Shown here: in pieces, positions 27,986 to 37,480 of the stretch
How the letters are laid out: the number at the start of each line of letters is the position of its first letter
Numbering within the stretch: the stretch's first letter is position 1
NCBI GenBank assembly: GCA_030527185.1
Contig: JAUNBF010000008.1
Location: 1-64,000, forward strand
Direction of reading: 5' to 3'
Length of the DNA: 64,000 nucleotides
Source: Planctomycetia bacterium
GTDB lineage: Bacteria; Planctomycetota; Planctomycetia; Pirellulales; Thermoguttaceae
Made by a program: the position numbers and the translations under genes
The notes under the pieces: generated by a model
Databases searched by the model: none
Told to the model about the DNA's origin: nothing
What the model saw: the letters and a program-made list of their open reading frames with translations, nothing else

Positions 27986-28210
27986 ATGGAACGAAAATGG
28001 GAAGCAAAAGATATTTTGTGCGCGATTGCGTCTTTTATTATTCCGGGATTGGGACAGATCATTAAAACCCGATTTGTGCCGGGAATCGTCTGGTTTTTGT
28101 GTGCGGTGGGAGCGAATGTACTGGGATTTCGGTTTCTGAGCGCGGAAAACCTGGAGTGGATTCCAGGAATCATCGTCGCATTGTTCAGTGCCGTCAACGC
28201 AGCCAAATAA
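27986..28210 (+). CDS. Small two-helix membrane protein
   Basis: A 74-residue protein. The ATG at 27986 follows AAGGAG by 6 nt. Two or three hydrophobic segments are joined by short loops; a PGLGQI turn between helices resembles small TM2/DUF5683-type membrane proteins. A TATAAT box at 27934-27939 could drive it, though no matching -35 is clear. It is followed by its own terminator, so it is a single-gene unit. Function unknown. Confidence 0.75.
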   Translation: MERKWEAKDILCAIASFIIPGLGQIIKTRFVPGIVWFLCAVGANVLGFRFLSAENLEWIPGIIVALFSAVNAAK

Positions 28211-28241
28211 CGTCCTGCGGGAATGATTTAGAGGCGATATT

Positions 28242-28285
28242 TTCCATTTCCAGGAAGGGAGATTTTTCTGGAAATGGAGTTTTTT
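28242..28285 (+). terminator. Rho-independent terminator after the small membrane gene
   Basis: CCATTTCCAG (28244-28253) pairs perfectly with CTGGAAATGG (28268-28277), extended by a T-A pair, and is followed by agTTTTTT. Confidence 0.85.
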
Positions 28286-28327
28286 CGTCTATTTATGGGA
28301 AACTTTTTCAGAATCCAAAATTCCACC

Positions 28328-28356
28328 TTTCCAATATTACGTTTTTCTGTTAAAAT
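28328..28356 (+). promoter_or_regulatory. Candidate promoter of the GAF-HlyD gene set
   Basis: TTTCCA (28328-28333), a 17-nt spacer and TAAAAT (28351-28356), 87 nt upstream of the GAF-HlyD start. The -35 is weak. Confidence 0.4.
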
Positions 28357-28442
28357 AACGAAAATTGGATTATCGTGAAAGGGAAAAATCCTGTTCGGTG
28401 TGAATTTTTGCGGAAACAGGTTTAAGGGAATTGGAAAAGTCT

Positions 28443-30608
28443 ATGTCCTCGGAACAAACATTCGACGCCGGACTGGTGGAACAGACCAAACAACAGATTC
28501 GGACGCTCGTCAGTGAAATTACGCAATTGTCCAAAAGCGATATTCCCCTGGAAGAGTTTTATACGCAGTTTTTGCAACGTGTCATTACCGCCATTGCCGC
28601 GACGGGAGGGGTGATTTGGACGTTCAACGATGGTGGCGGACTGGCGCTGCAGTGCCAGATCAATCTTCGTGAGACAGGGTTGGGAACCGACAAGGAAAAA
28701 ATGGCGGAACATTCCCGACTGCTTTACCATGCGCTGAAACATCCTGAGGGAATGATCGTAGCACCGTATTCTTCGTCGGAAGAGGAAAACGGCACGATGG
28801 GAAACCCGACGGGGAGTCTGGTTTTGCTGGTGCCGCTCTTGACGGAGGTGGAATTGGTGGGGCTGGTGGAGATTTTCCAGCGTCCCGATTCGCCTGCCAA
28901 TACGCAGAAAGGGTATTTGCGGTTTCTGCTGCAAATGGCGGAGTTGGCGATCGAGTTCATTCGCGGCGAGCAGTTGCGGCATTTGGCCGACCGACAGTTG
29001 TTGTGGAATCAGATTGAGGAGTTTTCCCGCACCATCCACGAAAGTCTCGACCCTCGCCAGACCGCATACACGATTGCCAACGAAGGACGGCGGCTCATTG
29101 GGTGCGACCGGGTCAGTGTGGCGATTCGCTACGGTTCCCGATGTCGGATCGAGGCGGTCAGCGGTCAGGATTTGTTCGACAAGCGTTCCAATACGGTGCG
29201 GCTTCTGAACAAACTGGCGACGGCGGTCGTTTCGGTGGAAGAGCCGTTGTGGTACACGGGGGACACGACGAATCTGGCTCCACAGGTGGAAAAGCTGGTG
29301 GATGAGTATGTCGACGAGTCGCACAGCAAGGCGGTGGTGGTGATTCCGCTCATCCCTCCCATGCGCGAAGAGGATAAGGAAGATTACAAAAAACGGCAGG
29401 ACAACCAAAAAAGGCCATTGGGGGCGCTGATTGTCGAGCAGATCGAAAACAGTGCCATTCAGAATCGGCTCCGCCAACGGGTCGAGATTGTGCAGAAACA
29501 TGGTTGCGTGGCGCTGGAAAACGCATTGGATCACAACAGTCTTTTTCTCATGCCGTTGTGGCGTACCATCGGACGTTGGGGTTGGGTGGTGAAAGCCCGG
29601 ACGCTTCCGAAAACGGTGCTGGTGTTGTTGGTTTTGCTGGCACTTTTGGTGGGACTGTTCGTCTTTCCGTATAAATTTGAGGTGGAGTCGGAAGGACGGC
29701 TCATGCCGGTATTGCGTCATGAAATCTTTGCCACGATGGATGGTGACGTGTCGGAAGTCCTTGTCCATCATGGGGATGTGGTTCAGGGACCGATCTATAA
29801 AGAGGGTGTGAAACTGGATGACAAAGGGCGGCCAATTCAGGTGAATCTGGGGGAAGGGGACGAAATGCGCGTCATCGATCCCAACGCCATCATCCGGCAG
29901 TACGGAACCAAACTGGTCACGTTGCGTAATATTGATTTGAGGACGCAGATTGTGAAACTCAACGGCGACATCAACCGGACGCGGCAGGAATTGGCGGCTA
30001 TCGAGCAGATGTTGTCGCAGGAACGGACGCTCACACAGGAAGACCGGATCCGCCAGCAGGGACGTTGTGCCGAGTTGGAGCGACTGCTGGAAGCGTACCA
30101 GGCCGAACGGTTTTTGCTGCGAATCAAGCAGCGGAATCTGGATGTTTACGCTCCGTGCGACGGGATGGTGATTACGTTTGACGTGCGGGAAAAACTGACC
30201 AACCGGCCTGTCCAGCGTGGGCAGGTGTTGATGGAAGTCGCCAACCCGGAAGGGGATTGGGAAGTGGAACTCTTCATGCCGGAAAAACGGATTGGACTGA
30301 TTCGGGAAGCCCAGGAACGTTTTGCCGAAACGTATCCCGACGGTTTGCCGGTGACGTACATCCTCGCCTCGCAGCCGGAAAAGAAATTGAAGGGGACAAT
30401 CAAGGAAATCCACAAAACGGCCGAAGTCCGAGGGGAAAAAGGTTGCACCGTCCTGATTAAAGTGGCGATTGACAAAAACGATATTCAGCCCAACATCGGA
30501 GCAACGGTTAGTGGGAAGGTTTATTGCGGCGTAAAACCGATCGGGTATGTTTGGTTTTACGACCTGATTGCGTTTGTTCAGCAGAAGATTTTGTTCCGGT
30601 GGCTGTAA
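28443..30608 (+). CDS. GAF-domain HlyD-family membrane adaptor
   Basis: A 721-residue fusion. Two GAF-like sensor regions occupy about 20-180 and 195-355 on the cytoplasmic side. A single membrane helix lies near 390-410 (LVLLVLLALLVGLF). Outside is a HlyD-type adaptor: a split barrel-sandwich (ATMDGDVSEVLVHHGD and YAPCDGMVI), a helical hairpin from about 510 to 570, and a beta-barrel. The ATG at 28443 is preferred to an upstream TTG. Such an arrangement would let a cytoplasmic ligand control an envelope-spanning adaptor. It is the first of three linked adaptor genes; no pump gene accompanies it. Confidence 0.8.
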   Translation: MSSEQTFDAGLVEQTKQQIRTLVSEITQLSKSDIPLEEFYTQFLQRVITAIAATGGVIWTFNDGGGLALQCQINLRETGLGTDKEKMAEHSRLLYHALKHPEGMIVAPYSSSEEENGTMGNPTGSLVLLVPLLTEVELVGLVEIFQRPDSPANTQKGYLRFLLQMAELAIEFIRGEQLRHLADRQLLWNQIEEFSRTIHESLDPRQTAYTIANEGRRLIGCDRVSVAIRYGSRCRIEAVSGQDLFDKRSNTVRLLNKLATAVVSVEEPLWYTGDTTNLAPQVEKLVDEYVDESHSKAVVVIPLIPPMREEDKEDYKKRQDNQKRPLGALIVEQIENSAIQNRLRQRVEIVQKHGCVALENALDHNSLFLMPLWRTIGRWGWVVKARTLPKTVLVLLVLLALLVGLFVFPYKFEVESEGRLMPVLRHEIFATMDGDVSEVLVHHGDVVQGPIYKEGVKLDDKGRPIQVNLGEGDEMRVIDPNAIIRQYGTKLVTLRNIDLRTQIVKLNGDINRTRQELAAIEQMLSQERTLTQEDRIRQQGRCAELERLLEAYQAERFLLRIKQRNLDVYAPCDGMVITFDVREKLTNRPVQRGQVLMEVANPEGDWEVELFMPEKRIGLIREAQERFAETYPDGLPVTYILASQPEKKLKGTIKEIHKTAEVRGEKGCTVLIKVAIDKNDIQPNIGATVSGKVYCGVKPIGYVWFYDLIAFVQQKILFRWL

Positions 30609-30654
30609 AACCCGGTGCGACCGTACCTTACCAGGGATTCGTAGGGAAAATACT

Positions 30655-30720
30655 GAATTAGCCTTGACGGCACAAGCCGTGCCGCGTTTGGCCGAAAGAC
30701 TTGTTTTTCCACGGGGAAAC
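30655..30720. repeat. Dispersed repeat R3, partial copy
   Basis: The segment with cttgacggcacaagccgtg and the following gttttt resembles the right half of the R3 copies at 34437 and 38577. It lies between the GAF-HlyD and the lipoprotein genes. The left-half hairpin is missing. Confidence 0.4.
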
Positions 30721-30759
30721 GAACATTTTGAATAAAAAACCTTTTTTAGGATATTTACG

Positions 30760-32034
30760 ATGAAACGAAACCATCTCCTTTTTGTGGTCATATTTTTGAG
30801 CCTTTTCCTTTCGGGGTGTGAGCAAGCCTACCGGTGGAGCAGCTTTTTCACCTCATCCGAGACGGAAACCGAATCGGCAGAACCTTCCGAACCATTTTTT
30901 GAACAACAACGAAGTGACGAGAACGCGGCAGACGAAACGACCCTTTCCGAAACGGCATCTTTACGGGAATCTTCCGAAGAGAACGCGTTGCCGGAAACGT
31001 TTTCGCTGGAAGATTCGCTTTCCGCGTCGATGGCGGGAGAAGTTTCTCCATCCGAACCGGAAACAAGCCCCTCTCTTCCTGCCGAACCATCCGGGGAAGT
31101 GACACCGCCACCTTTGGAAACGCCCGTGGCCGAGGAACATGTTTATACCCCTGGTCCGTCTCTGTTCAACTCACTCACCTCCCCGGAATCGCACTCCCTC
31201 ACTCCTGCCGGTACTCCTTCCGTATCGTCCCCCCAACTTGGAACGGATACGGGCTACATCACGCTCATTGACGATATTGAAGTTCCTGCCGAAGAAGCGG
31301 GCGTTTTGGTCGAATTTGGCGTGAAAGAGGGTTCGTCCGTGAAAAAAGGGGATTTGCTGGCCAAAATCGACGATGACCAGGTGCGTATGGCGGTGCGAGT
31401 GGCGGACGCGAAGTTGAAATCGGCTCAGCGTCAGGCAAGCAACGATGTGAATATCCGCTATGCCCGGGCAGCCAGTCAGGTGGCCTACGCGGAAATTCTC
31501 CAGGCTCAGGAGGCGAACGAAAAAACACCGAATACCGTGCCGCAATCGGAAGTCCGACGGTATTTGTTGGCTCACAAACAGGCCGAACTCCAAATCGAGC
31601 AGGCGACACATGAGTTTACCGTGGCGAAATATGCGGTCGATGTGCAACAGGCAGAACTGGAAGCGGCTCAACTGGGGCTGGACAAGCGAAAGATCGATGC
31701 GCCGGTGGACGGAACGGTGGTGGAGCGTTTCAAAAATGTCGGGGAGTGGGTCAAGCCGGGCGACCCCTTGTTGCGTCTGATTCGGATGGATGTGGTTCGG
31801 GTGAAATTTTTGCTCGATGCCAAAACGATGCCCGTTTCGCAGGTGCGTGGGCGGACGGTGCAGGTGACGGTGCCGATTCTTCCCGGCAAGACGTTTTCGG
31901 GAAAAGTGACGTTTATCAGTCCCTTGATTGAGTCCGGGACGCGGTATCAGGTTTGGGCGGAGATTCCGAATCAGCAGGAGAATGGTTACTGGATGTTGCA
32001 GCCGGGGATGCAGGTTTTGCCGCAAATACAATAG
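30760..32034 (+). CDS. HlyD-family periplasmic adaptor lipoprotein
   Basis: A 424-residue lipoprotein: the lipobox LSGC ends the signal peptide at Cys19. A Ser/Glu/Pro-rich disordered stretch (about 25-155) follows. The rest is a membrane-fusion protein: lipoyl half (EVPAEEAGVLVEFGVKEG), coiled-coil hairpin (about 205-300), second lipoyl half (KIDAPVDGTVV) and a beta-barrel. It should bridge inner-membrane partners across the periplasm. It stands between the GAF-HlyD and the M50-HlyD genes. Confidence 0.87.
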   Translation: MKRNHLLFVVIFLSLFLSGCEQAYRWSSFFTSSETETESAEPSEPFFEQQRSDENAADETTLSETASLRESSEENALPETFSLEDSLSASMAGEVSPSEPETSPSLPAEPSGEVTPPPLETPVAEEHVYTPGPSLFNSLTSPESHSLTPAGTPSVSSPQLGTDTGYITLIDDIEVPAEEAGVLVEFGVKEGSSVKKGDLLAKIDDDQVRMAVRVADAKLKSAQRQASNDVNIRYARAASQVAYAEILQAQEANEKTPNTVPQSEVRRYLLAHKQAELQIEQATHEFTVAKYAVDVQQAELEAAQLGLDKRKIDAPVDGTVVERFKNVGEWVKPGDPLLRLIRMDVVRVKFLLDAKTMPVSQVRGRTVQVTVPILPGKTFSGKVTFISPLIESGTRYQVWAEIPNQQENGYWMLQPGMQVLPQIQ

Positions 32035-32195
32035 CCGTTACGACTGGCGGCTGGTCGAAAAAGATCGCCGGGAACTGATAGCTGGCAGGGTCGACTTATG
32101 GGAGGGGGTTGGAAAGGTGTTTTCCAGTGCTGAAACACACCCCACTGCCAAATCGTCCCCCTCATTAATCATTACTTCATTAATCCTTATTTTTC

Positions 32196-34427
32196 ATGGC
32201 GACATTATCCGACAGTCTTGTTTCCAGTAGTGCCCGGGTTCTTCCGATTCGTGTTCGTCCTGATTTGTCTGCGAAGCGGCAGCGGTATTTGGGGAAGAGT
32301 TACTGGATTCTGAAAGACCCGGTTGGTTTGAAATATTATCGGTTTCAGGATGAGGAATACGCCATTCTGAACATGCTGGACGGGCGGCACAGTCTGGAGG
32401 AGATTAAGGACGCGTTCCAGAAAGAGTTTCCACCGCAGAAGATTACGCTGGAGGAGCTTCAGCAGTTCATCGGAACGCTGCACCAAAGCGGGCTGATCCT
32501 GACCAGCGTGCATGATCAGGGGTACCAGCTGTACGAACGTTCGCGGAAACGAAAACGGCAGGAGCGACTGGCGGCGTGGACGAACGTGCTGTGCATTCGT
32601 TTCAAGGGATTCGACCCGGAACGGCTTCTTAACGCGATGTATCCGTGGTTTCGGTGGATGTTTCATCCGGTGACGATGTTTTTTTCGCTGGTGATGATGG
32701 TTTCGGCGTTGGTGCTGGTACTGACGCAGTTCGACGCGTTTTACTCCAAACTCCCCGGTTTCTACCAGTTTTTCACGCCCGAAAATGGGTTGTGGCTGGC
32801 GGTGATTCTGGGGATGACGAAGGTGATTCACGAATTCGGGCATGGCCTGACGTGCAAGCATTTTGGCGGAGAATGTCACGAAATGGGGGTGATGATTCTG
32901 GTATTGACTCCCTGCCTATATTGTAATGTTTCCGATTCGTGGATGCTTCCGAGCAAATGGCGGCGGGCGGCGATTGGTTTTGCGGGGATTTTCGTGGAGG
33001 TCTGGCTGGCATCGTTGGCGACGTTTGTCTGGTGGTATTCCAATCCGGGGTTGCTGAACAACATTTGCCTGAATATCATGTTCATTTCGTCGGTTAGCAC
33101 GATCATTTTCAACGCCAACCCGTTGTTGAAGTACGACGGTTATTACGTTTTATCCGATATTTTGGAGATACCGAACCTGCGAGCGAAAGCCTCCGCCATC
33201 CTCAGTCGCAAAGCGGGGCAGTGGTTCCTGGGGCTGGAATATCCCGAAGACCCGTTTTTGCCGCAGCGAAACCAGTTGATTTTCGCACTGTACGCGATTG
33301 CGGCAGCGTGCTATCGGTGGGTGGTCACGCTGTCGATTACGATGTTTTTGCTCCAGGTTTTCAAACCGTACGGCCTGGAAATTCTGGGGCAGGCACTGGT
33401 GTTGATGTCGCTGTACGGTCTGCTGGTCATGCCGATTTACAAAGTATGCAAGTTTTTTTATGTCCCTGGACGGTTGGAGAAAGTGAAAAAAGTTCGATTT
33501 TATATTTCCCTCTCGATATTTGCAGGGTTGATTTTGTTTTTGTGCCTGATTCCGTTGCCCTATCGGATTTTTGTGCCGGCAGAGATACAATATGATCAGG
33601 GGGATACCGTTTACGTCGTCGTGCCGGGAACGATTGCCCAACGCCTCGTCCAGCCGGGAGACCGGGTGGAAAAGGGAGACCCGCTCGTCGTTCTGGAAAA
33701 TAACGATATTGAGTTGCAAATCAGTGAGTTGATTCGCCAGAAAAAGCAGTGCGAGTCGCAATTGCAGACCCTCCGTCGGCTGGCGATGGTGGCACCGAAA
33801 GCGAACCAGGAAATCCCGGCTCACGAAGAAGCTCTACGGGCTGTTTTGCAGCAACTGGGCGAACGGCGGCAGGAACAGTCGCGGCTCGTACTCCGCGCCA
33901 CACGCAGTGGGGTGGTCGTGCCGGCTCAGCTACGGGAAAAACAGGAGCAGGAAGGAATGTTGCCCTCCTGGTCGGGGACACCGTTTGACCGCTCGAATGA
34001 CGGTGCCTTTTTGCAGGAAGGCGACCCGTATTGCCTGATTGGCGACCCGGAAAAAATGAAGGCGTCGCTGGTCGTCACGCAGTCGCAGAAAGATTTCGTC
34101 CTTCTGGGGCAAAAAGTGGAAGTGAATTTGACGGAATACCCGTTTCGGATTTTTCCCGGTGAGGTGAAAGAGGTGGCCGGGCAGGAATTGAAAACCGTTT
34201 CGCCCCGTCTGACGAACAAAAACAAAGGGGAAGTTTCCACCGTAACGGAAAAAGATGGTACCGAAAAACCGCAAATTCCTTCCTATAAAGTGGACGTCCC
34301 CCTTGACAATTCCGAGGGGTTCATGCAAGTTGGATATACTGGACAGGCAAAAATTCATGCCCGGCCACAAACCGCCTTGCAACGTTTATGGCGTTTGCTT
34401 GCCGAAACGTTCCGGTTCAAGATATAG
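32196..34427 (+). CDS. PqqD-M50 peptidase-HlyD fusion protein
   Basis: A 743-residue membrane protein. A PqqD-like winged helix lies at about 45-105, an M50 membrane metalloprotease core follows with HEFGH near 212-216 and NPLLKYDGYY near 310, and a HlyD-type adaptor (biotin/lipoyl half PGTIAQRLVQPGD near 478, then coiled coil) closes the protein. Homologues are annotated as putative peptide zinc metalloproteases. PqqD-like domains usually bind precursor peptides, so a peptide substrate is plausible. No precursor, radical-SAM maturase or ABC exporter lies beside it. No clear ribosome site precedes the ATG. Confidence 0.83.
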   Translation: MATLSDSLVSSSARVLPIRVRPDLSAKRQRYLGKSYWILKDPVGLKYYRFQDEEYAILNMLDGRHSLEEIKDAFQKEFPPQKITLEELQQFIGTLHQSGLILTSVHDQGYQLYERSRKRKRQERLAAWTNVLCIRFKGFDPERLLNAMYPWFRWMFHPVTMFFSLVMMVSALVLVLTQFDAFYSKLPGFYQFFTPENGLWLAVILGMTKVIHEFGHGLTCKHFGGECHEMGVMILVLTPCLYCNVSDSWMLPSKWRRAAIGFAGIFVEVWLASLATFVWWYSNPGLLNNICLNIMFISSVSTIIFNANPLLKYDGYYVLSDILEIPNLRAKASAILSRKAGQWFLGLEYPEDPFLPQRNQLIFALYAIAAACYRWVVTLSITMFLLQVFKPYGLEILGQALVLMSLYGLLVMPIYKVCKFFYVPGRLEKVKKVRFYISLSIFAGLILFLCLIPLPYRIFVPAEIQYDQGDTVYVVVPGTIAQRLVQPGDRVEKGDPLVVLENNDIELQISELIRQKKQCESQLQTLRRLAMVAPKANQEIPAHEEALRAVLQQLGERRQEQSRLVLRATRSGVVVPAQLREKQEQEGMLPSWSGTPFDRSNDGAFLQEGDPYCLIGDPEKMKASLVVTQSQKDFVLLGQKVEVNLTEYPFRIFPGEVKEVAGQELKTVSPRLTNKNKGEVSTVTEKDGTEKPQIPSYKVDVPLDNSEGFMQVGYTGQAKIHARPQTALQRLWRLLAETFRFKI

Positions 34428-34436
34428 TAAACAAAA

Positions 34437-34665
34437 ATATTAGCGGCGCAGCCGCGGATAAAAGTCTTTGGAAAGAGAGGTCTGGAGAGGATAACTCTTT
34501 CTATAGAAAGGTTTCCTCTCCACGGCGGTGGAAGTCTTGACGGGAAAGCGGCTATCGGCTTGCCGCAAGCCGCGCTGCGCCTGGTGCAAAAGACTATTTC
34601 AAACAGTGTCCTCCCCTTCCCACCTACGTGGTTGGAAGGGGAGTCCCCAAACACCTTTGCTAACC
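34437..34665. repeat. Dispersed repeat R3, full copy
   Basis: It starts 10 nt after the M50-HlyD stop. GGAGAGG (about 34489) pairs with CCTCTCC, enclosing an inner CTTTCT/AGAAAG pair. The right half holds ggcttgccgcaagccgcgc and tatttcaaacag, which recur at 38577-38885. The rest of the gap to 34690 carries only the ribosome site of the next gene. Confidence 0.7.
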
Positions 34666-34689
34666 ATTAAACCTGAAGGAGAAATAAAA

Positions 34690-35358
34690 ATGATTTTGGA
34701 TCCGATGTATTTTATTATTGTAGGCCCGGCTTTTCTGCTGGCGATGGTGGCCAGTTTCTGGGTGCGAAGTGCGTTTCATTCGGGAGAATCGGTTCCGACA
34801 GGAATTTCCGGTGCGGAAGCGGCTCGGCGTATTCTGGATCAGGCAGGCTTGAGCCAACTCGATATTGAGGAGATTCCAGGCGAATTGTCCGATCACTACG
34901 ATCCCACGGCACGAGTGCTGCGTTTGAGCACGGCCGTGTATCGCGGTCGGAACGCTTCTGCCGTTGGTGTGGCCGCCCATGAAGCGGGACATGCCATCCA
35001 GCACGCGGAAAAGTATGCTCCGCTGATTGTTCGGAATTTGGCCGTTCCACTGGCTGGACTGGGGAGCAACGCGGGAATCTGGATGTTCATCCTGGGGATG
35101 ATTTTTGCGATGAAACCCCTCGTTTTGGCCGGTATCGTCCTCTTTTCCGGTGTCGTTTTTTTCCAGGTGGTGAATTTGCCGGTGGAATTGAACGCCAGCA
35201 GCCGTGCCCGCGTTTTGCTCACGAACATGGGCGTCTTTTCCGATGAGGCATTGGCCAAAGTCAGTCGCGTTTTGACTGCCGCCGCCATGACCTACGTTGC
35301 CGCCACGCTGCAAGCCATCTTGACGTTGGTTTATCTGCTGATGCGAAGTCGGGAGTAA
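34690..35358 (+). CDS. YugP-type zinc membrane metallopeptidase
   Basis: A 222-residue protein with a first membrane helix (FIIVGPAFLLAMVASF), HEAGH at 97-101 as zinc site, and two more helices after about 120. This matches the Zn_peptidase_2/YugP family of membrane-bound neutral zinc peptidases in length and order. The ATG at 34690 follows GAAGGAG; longer frames run into the R3 repeat and are not used. Substrate unknown. Confidence 0.85.
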   Translation: MILDPMYFIIVGPAFLLAMVASFWVRSAFHSGESVPTGISGAEAARRILDQAGLSQLDIEEIPGELSDHYDPTARVLRLSTAVYRGRNASAVGVAAHEAGHAIQHAEKYAPLIVRNLAVPLAGLGSNAGIWMFILGMIFAMKPLVLAGIVLFSGVVFFQVVNLPVELNASSRARVLLTNMGVFSDEALAKVSRVLTAAAMTYVAATLQAILTLVYLLMRSRE

Positions 35359-35375
35359 CCACAACTTTGTTAAAT

Positions 35376-35406
35376 TGATAATTATTAATTGATAATTGAT
35401 AATTAT
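35376..35406. repeat. AT-rich short repeat (ttgataatta)
   Basis: Tandem ttgataatt words just after the YugP stop. Similar words occur at 45766-45782 and 55792-55824, always in gaps next to stop codons. The rest of 35407-35640 contains a short truncated piece of the palindromic element of 205-440 (near 35585-35615) and no gene. Confidence 0.45.
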
Positions 35407-35640
35407 GGGTGTTTATACCGTATTTTCAGGGTGGTGGTGTTATGGTTCTTGATATTTGTAAGTTTAACAGAGTACTACTGCATTGTTAAACTTATAAATA
35501 TAGACAACGATTTTCATTTCTCTCCCTCAGAGGAGTACGGCTTTAGCCGGGGTGTGGTTCCGAAGTGGAAAGTGGTTCTCCAGTTCAAAACACCCCGTCA
35601 ATAAGGAGGGGCTTTCACGCGAGAAAGGAGTGTTTCTGGG

Positions 35641-36450
35641 ATGCGAATTTTCTTATGTGTTATGGCACTAAGCCCTATTTTATCGTTTTCATCCGCTCAA
35701 GAGATTTCCCAGTTGCCGGATCGGGAGCATTTTTATCTGGTGGTGCTGGCGGGGCAGTCCAACATGGCAGGGCGGGGGAAAATCGAGCCGGAGGATCGTG
35801 TGCCGCACCCACGTGTCTGGATGCTGAATCAGGCCGGGGAGTGGGTACCTGCGGTGGAGCCGGTCCATTTCGACAAATCGGCGGCAGGCGTCGGGCTGGG
35901 ACGCACGTTTGGTATCCGGCTGGCGGAAAGCGACCCGAACATTGCCGTTGGGCTGATTCCCACCGCGTGTGGCGGTTCCTCCATTCGGCATTGGGAGCCG
36001 GGGGTATTCTGGCACCAGACGAATTCTTACCCCTACGACGACTGTCTGCGACGGGTGAAAAAGGGACTGGAGTCGGGAAAACTGGCTGCCATTCTCTGGC
36101 ATCAGGGGGAATCGGACTGCCAAGCCGCGATGGCTCCGCTTTACGAAGCAAAATTACGGCAACTTTTTCAACGTTTTCGGCAGGAGTGGGACGCGGAAAA
36201 CGTGCCAATTCTGGTGGGGGAACTGGAACGCCGTCCGGGAGATGTCTGGCGGGAAAAAATTACGGAGGCGCAAAAACGTGTGGTGCGGGAAATGGCAGCC
36301 AGCCAACATCCCGCTGCGTTTGTCTCCTCGGAAGGTTTGACGATGAATCCCGACAAAATCCACTTTGACCGAGCCAGTCTCCTCCTTTTCGGAGAACGTT
36401 TCTGGAGTGCCTGGCAAAAACTTCCTTCCCCTCACGTTTCGGAAAAGTAG
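35641..36450 (+). CDS. Secreted sialate O-acetylesterase-family (SASA) enzyme
   Basis: A 269-residue exported carbohydrate esterase. The signal peptide (MRIFLCVMALSPILSFSSA) precedes AGQSNMAG with nucleophile Ser40. WHQGESD supplies the conserved Glu/Asp block and IHFD near 240 supplies the catalytic His. This matches SASA (CE6-like) esterases that remove acetyl groups from sialic acid or plant glycans. It ends inside the last 19 nt of the convergent SPL-type gene. It complements the other glycan-degrading genes of the window. Confidence 0.87.
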   Translation: MRIFLCVMALSPILSFSSAQEISQLPDREHFYLVVLAGQSNMAGRGKIEPEDRVPHPRVWMLNQAGEWVPAVEPVHFDKSAAGVGLGRTFGIRLAESDPNIAVGLIPTACGGSSIRHWEPGVFWHQTNSYPYDDCLRRVKKGLESGKLAAILWHQGESDCQAAMAPLYEAKLRQLFQRFRQEWDAENVPILVGELERRPGDVWREKITEAQKRVVREMAASQHPAAFVSSEGLTMNPDKIHFDRASLLLFGERFWSAWQKLPSPHVSEK

Positions 36451-37235
36451 ATTTCGTGTCGAAGTCCGTTTTCCAGGCAAAAGTCCTCGATTTTCCACTC
36501 CAACGTCTTCCAGTACGCCCCGTTTTTCTCAAGATAGATTTTTTCGTACAGAGGAAGATGTTCGGGATAATGCCGCGTGATCAAATCGAGGATTCGCTGT
36601 CGGTAAAGGTTCCGTAGTTTGAGATTTTCGAACCAGAACTCGTCCACAAAAGAACGGGTTTCGTGAATCAACGCCTCAAAATCGGAAATGGCGGGAAAAA
36701 TGGGCGACATGAAAATCGCGGTCGCAAAACCTTTGTCGTACAACGTCCGAAGTGCCTGGAGCCGTTGAGCCACCGGGGAAGCGTACGGTTCAAAAATCTT
36801 CCGAAAAGAATCGTCCAGCGAATTCATGGAAAATGTAATCTGGAGGGAAGAAAACTGCTGAAATAAATCCATATCCCGCAGAACGAGATCGGATTTGGTC
36901 AGGATGCGGATTTTGGCTCCGAGCGGCAAGAGCGCTTCCAAAATCCGACGGGTAATCTCATACTTTTTCTCAAAAGGATTGTAAGCGTCCGTGACCGAAC
37001 TGAGAAGGATTTTCTTGCCAGCATATTTTTCCGCTGAAAATCGGAAGTCGCACCGTTTGACGTCCAAAAATTCTCCCCACGGTTCCGTGTGATTGGTAAA
37101 ACGTTTCATGAATTCTGCGTAGCAATACGCACATTTGTGTGAACATCCGACGTACGGATTGATCACAAAATCGATACCTGGTAGTTTAGAGGATGTGATG
37201 TAGCTTTTGACATTAATTTCTTTGACTTTCAACAT
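36432..37235 (-). CDS. SPL-family radical-SAM protein
   Basis: A 267-residue radical-SAM enzyme with C31-x3-C35-x2-C38 (GCSHKCAYC). Its layout follows the spore-photoproduct-lyase-like group (COG1533): a PYVGC lead-in, an LLSSVTDAYNPFE strand and ILTKSDL. In bacteria outside Firmicutes these proteins have mostly unknown roles, so DNA repair is not assumed. The ATG at 37235 is used; a GTG at 37241 is possible. It overlaps the SASA gene tail to tail and is a single gene. Confidence 0.85.
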   Translation of the reverse strand: MLKVKEINVKSYITSSKLPGIDFVINPYVGCSHKCAYCYAEFMKRFTNHTEPWGEFLDVKRCDFRFSAEKYAGKKILLSSVTDAYNPFEKKYEITRRILEALLPLGAKIRILTKSDLVLRDMDLFQQFSSLQITFSMNSLDDSFRKIFEPYASPVAQRLQALRTLYDKGFATAIFMSPIFPAISDFEALIHETRSFVDEFWFENLKLRNLYRQRILDLITRHYPEHLPLYEKIYLEKNGAYWKTLEWKIEDFCLENGLRHEIYFSET

Positions 37236-37400
37236 AACCACTCAATACAATTCCGTTCTTTTCACCACTGGAGAAAAACATCTCCTGTTTCTCAATATCG
37301 CCAAAAATGGCCGCGGGATTTGAAAGATAATGGGGCAGATGGAAAATTTTGAGAAAATTTTTATCGGAAAATTCTGAAACTCCAACCTGGATACAGGGGC

Positions 37401-37428
37401 TTGTATTTCTCTGAAAATCAGGCACAAT
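37401..37428 (+). promoter_or_regulatory. Candidate promoter of rfbB
   Basis: TTGTAT (37401-37406), 16-nt spacer and CACAAT (37423-37428), 52 nt before the rfbB start. Confidence 0.45.
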
Positions 37429-37480
37429 AAAAGGGATAAATGTATCGACTGGAATTTTTCTCACAGAAAGGATGGGGAAT

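Noticed and set aside
28422..30791. 789-codon minus-strand frame
   Set aside because: Antisense to the GAF-HlyD gene, which has recognisable domains.
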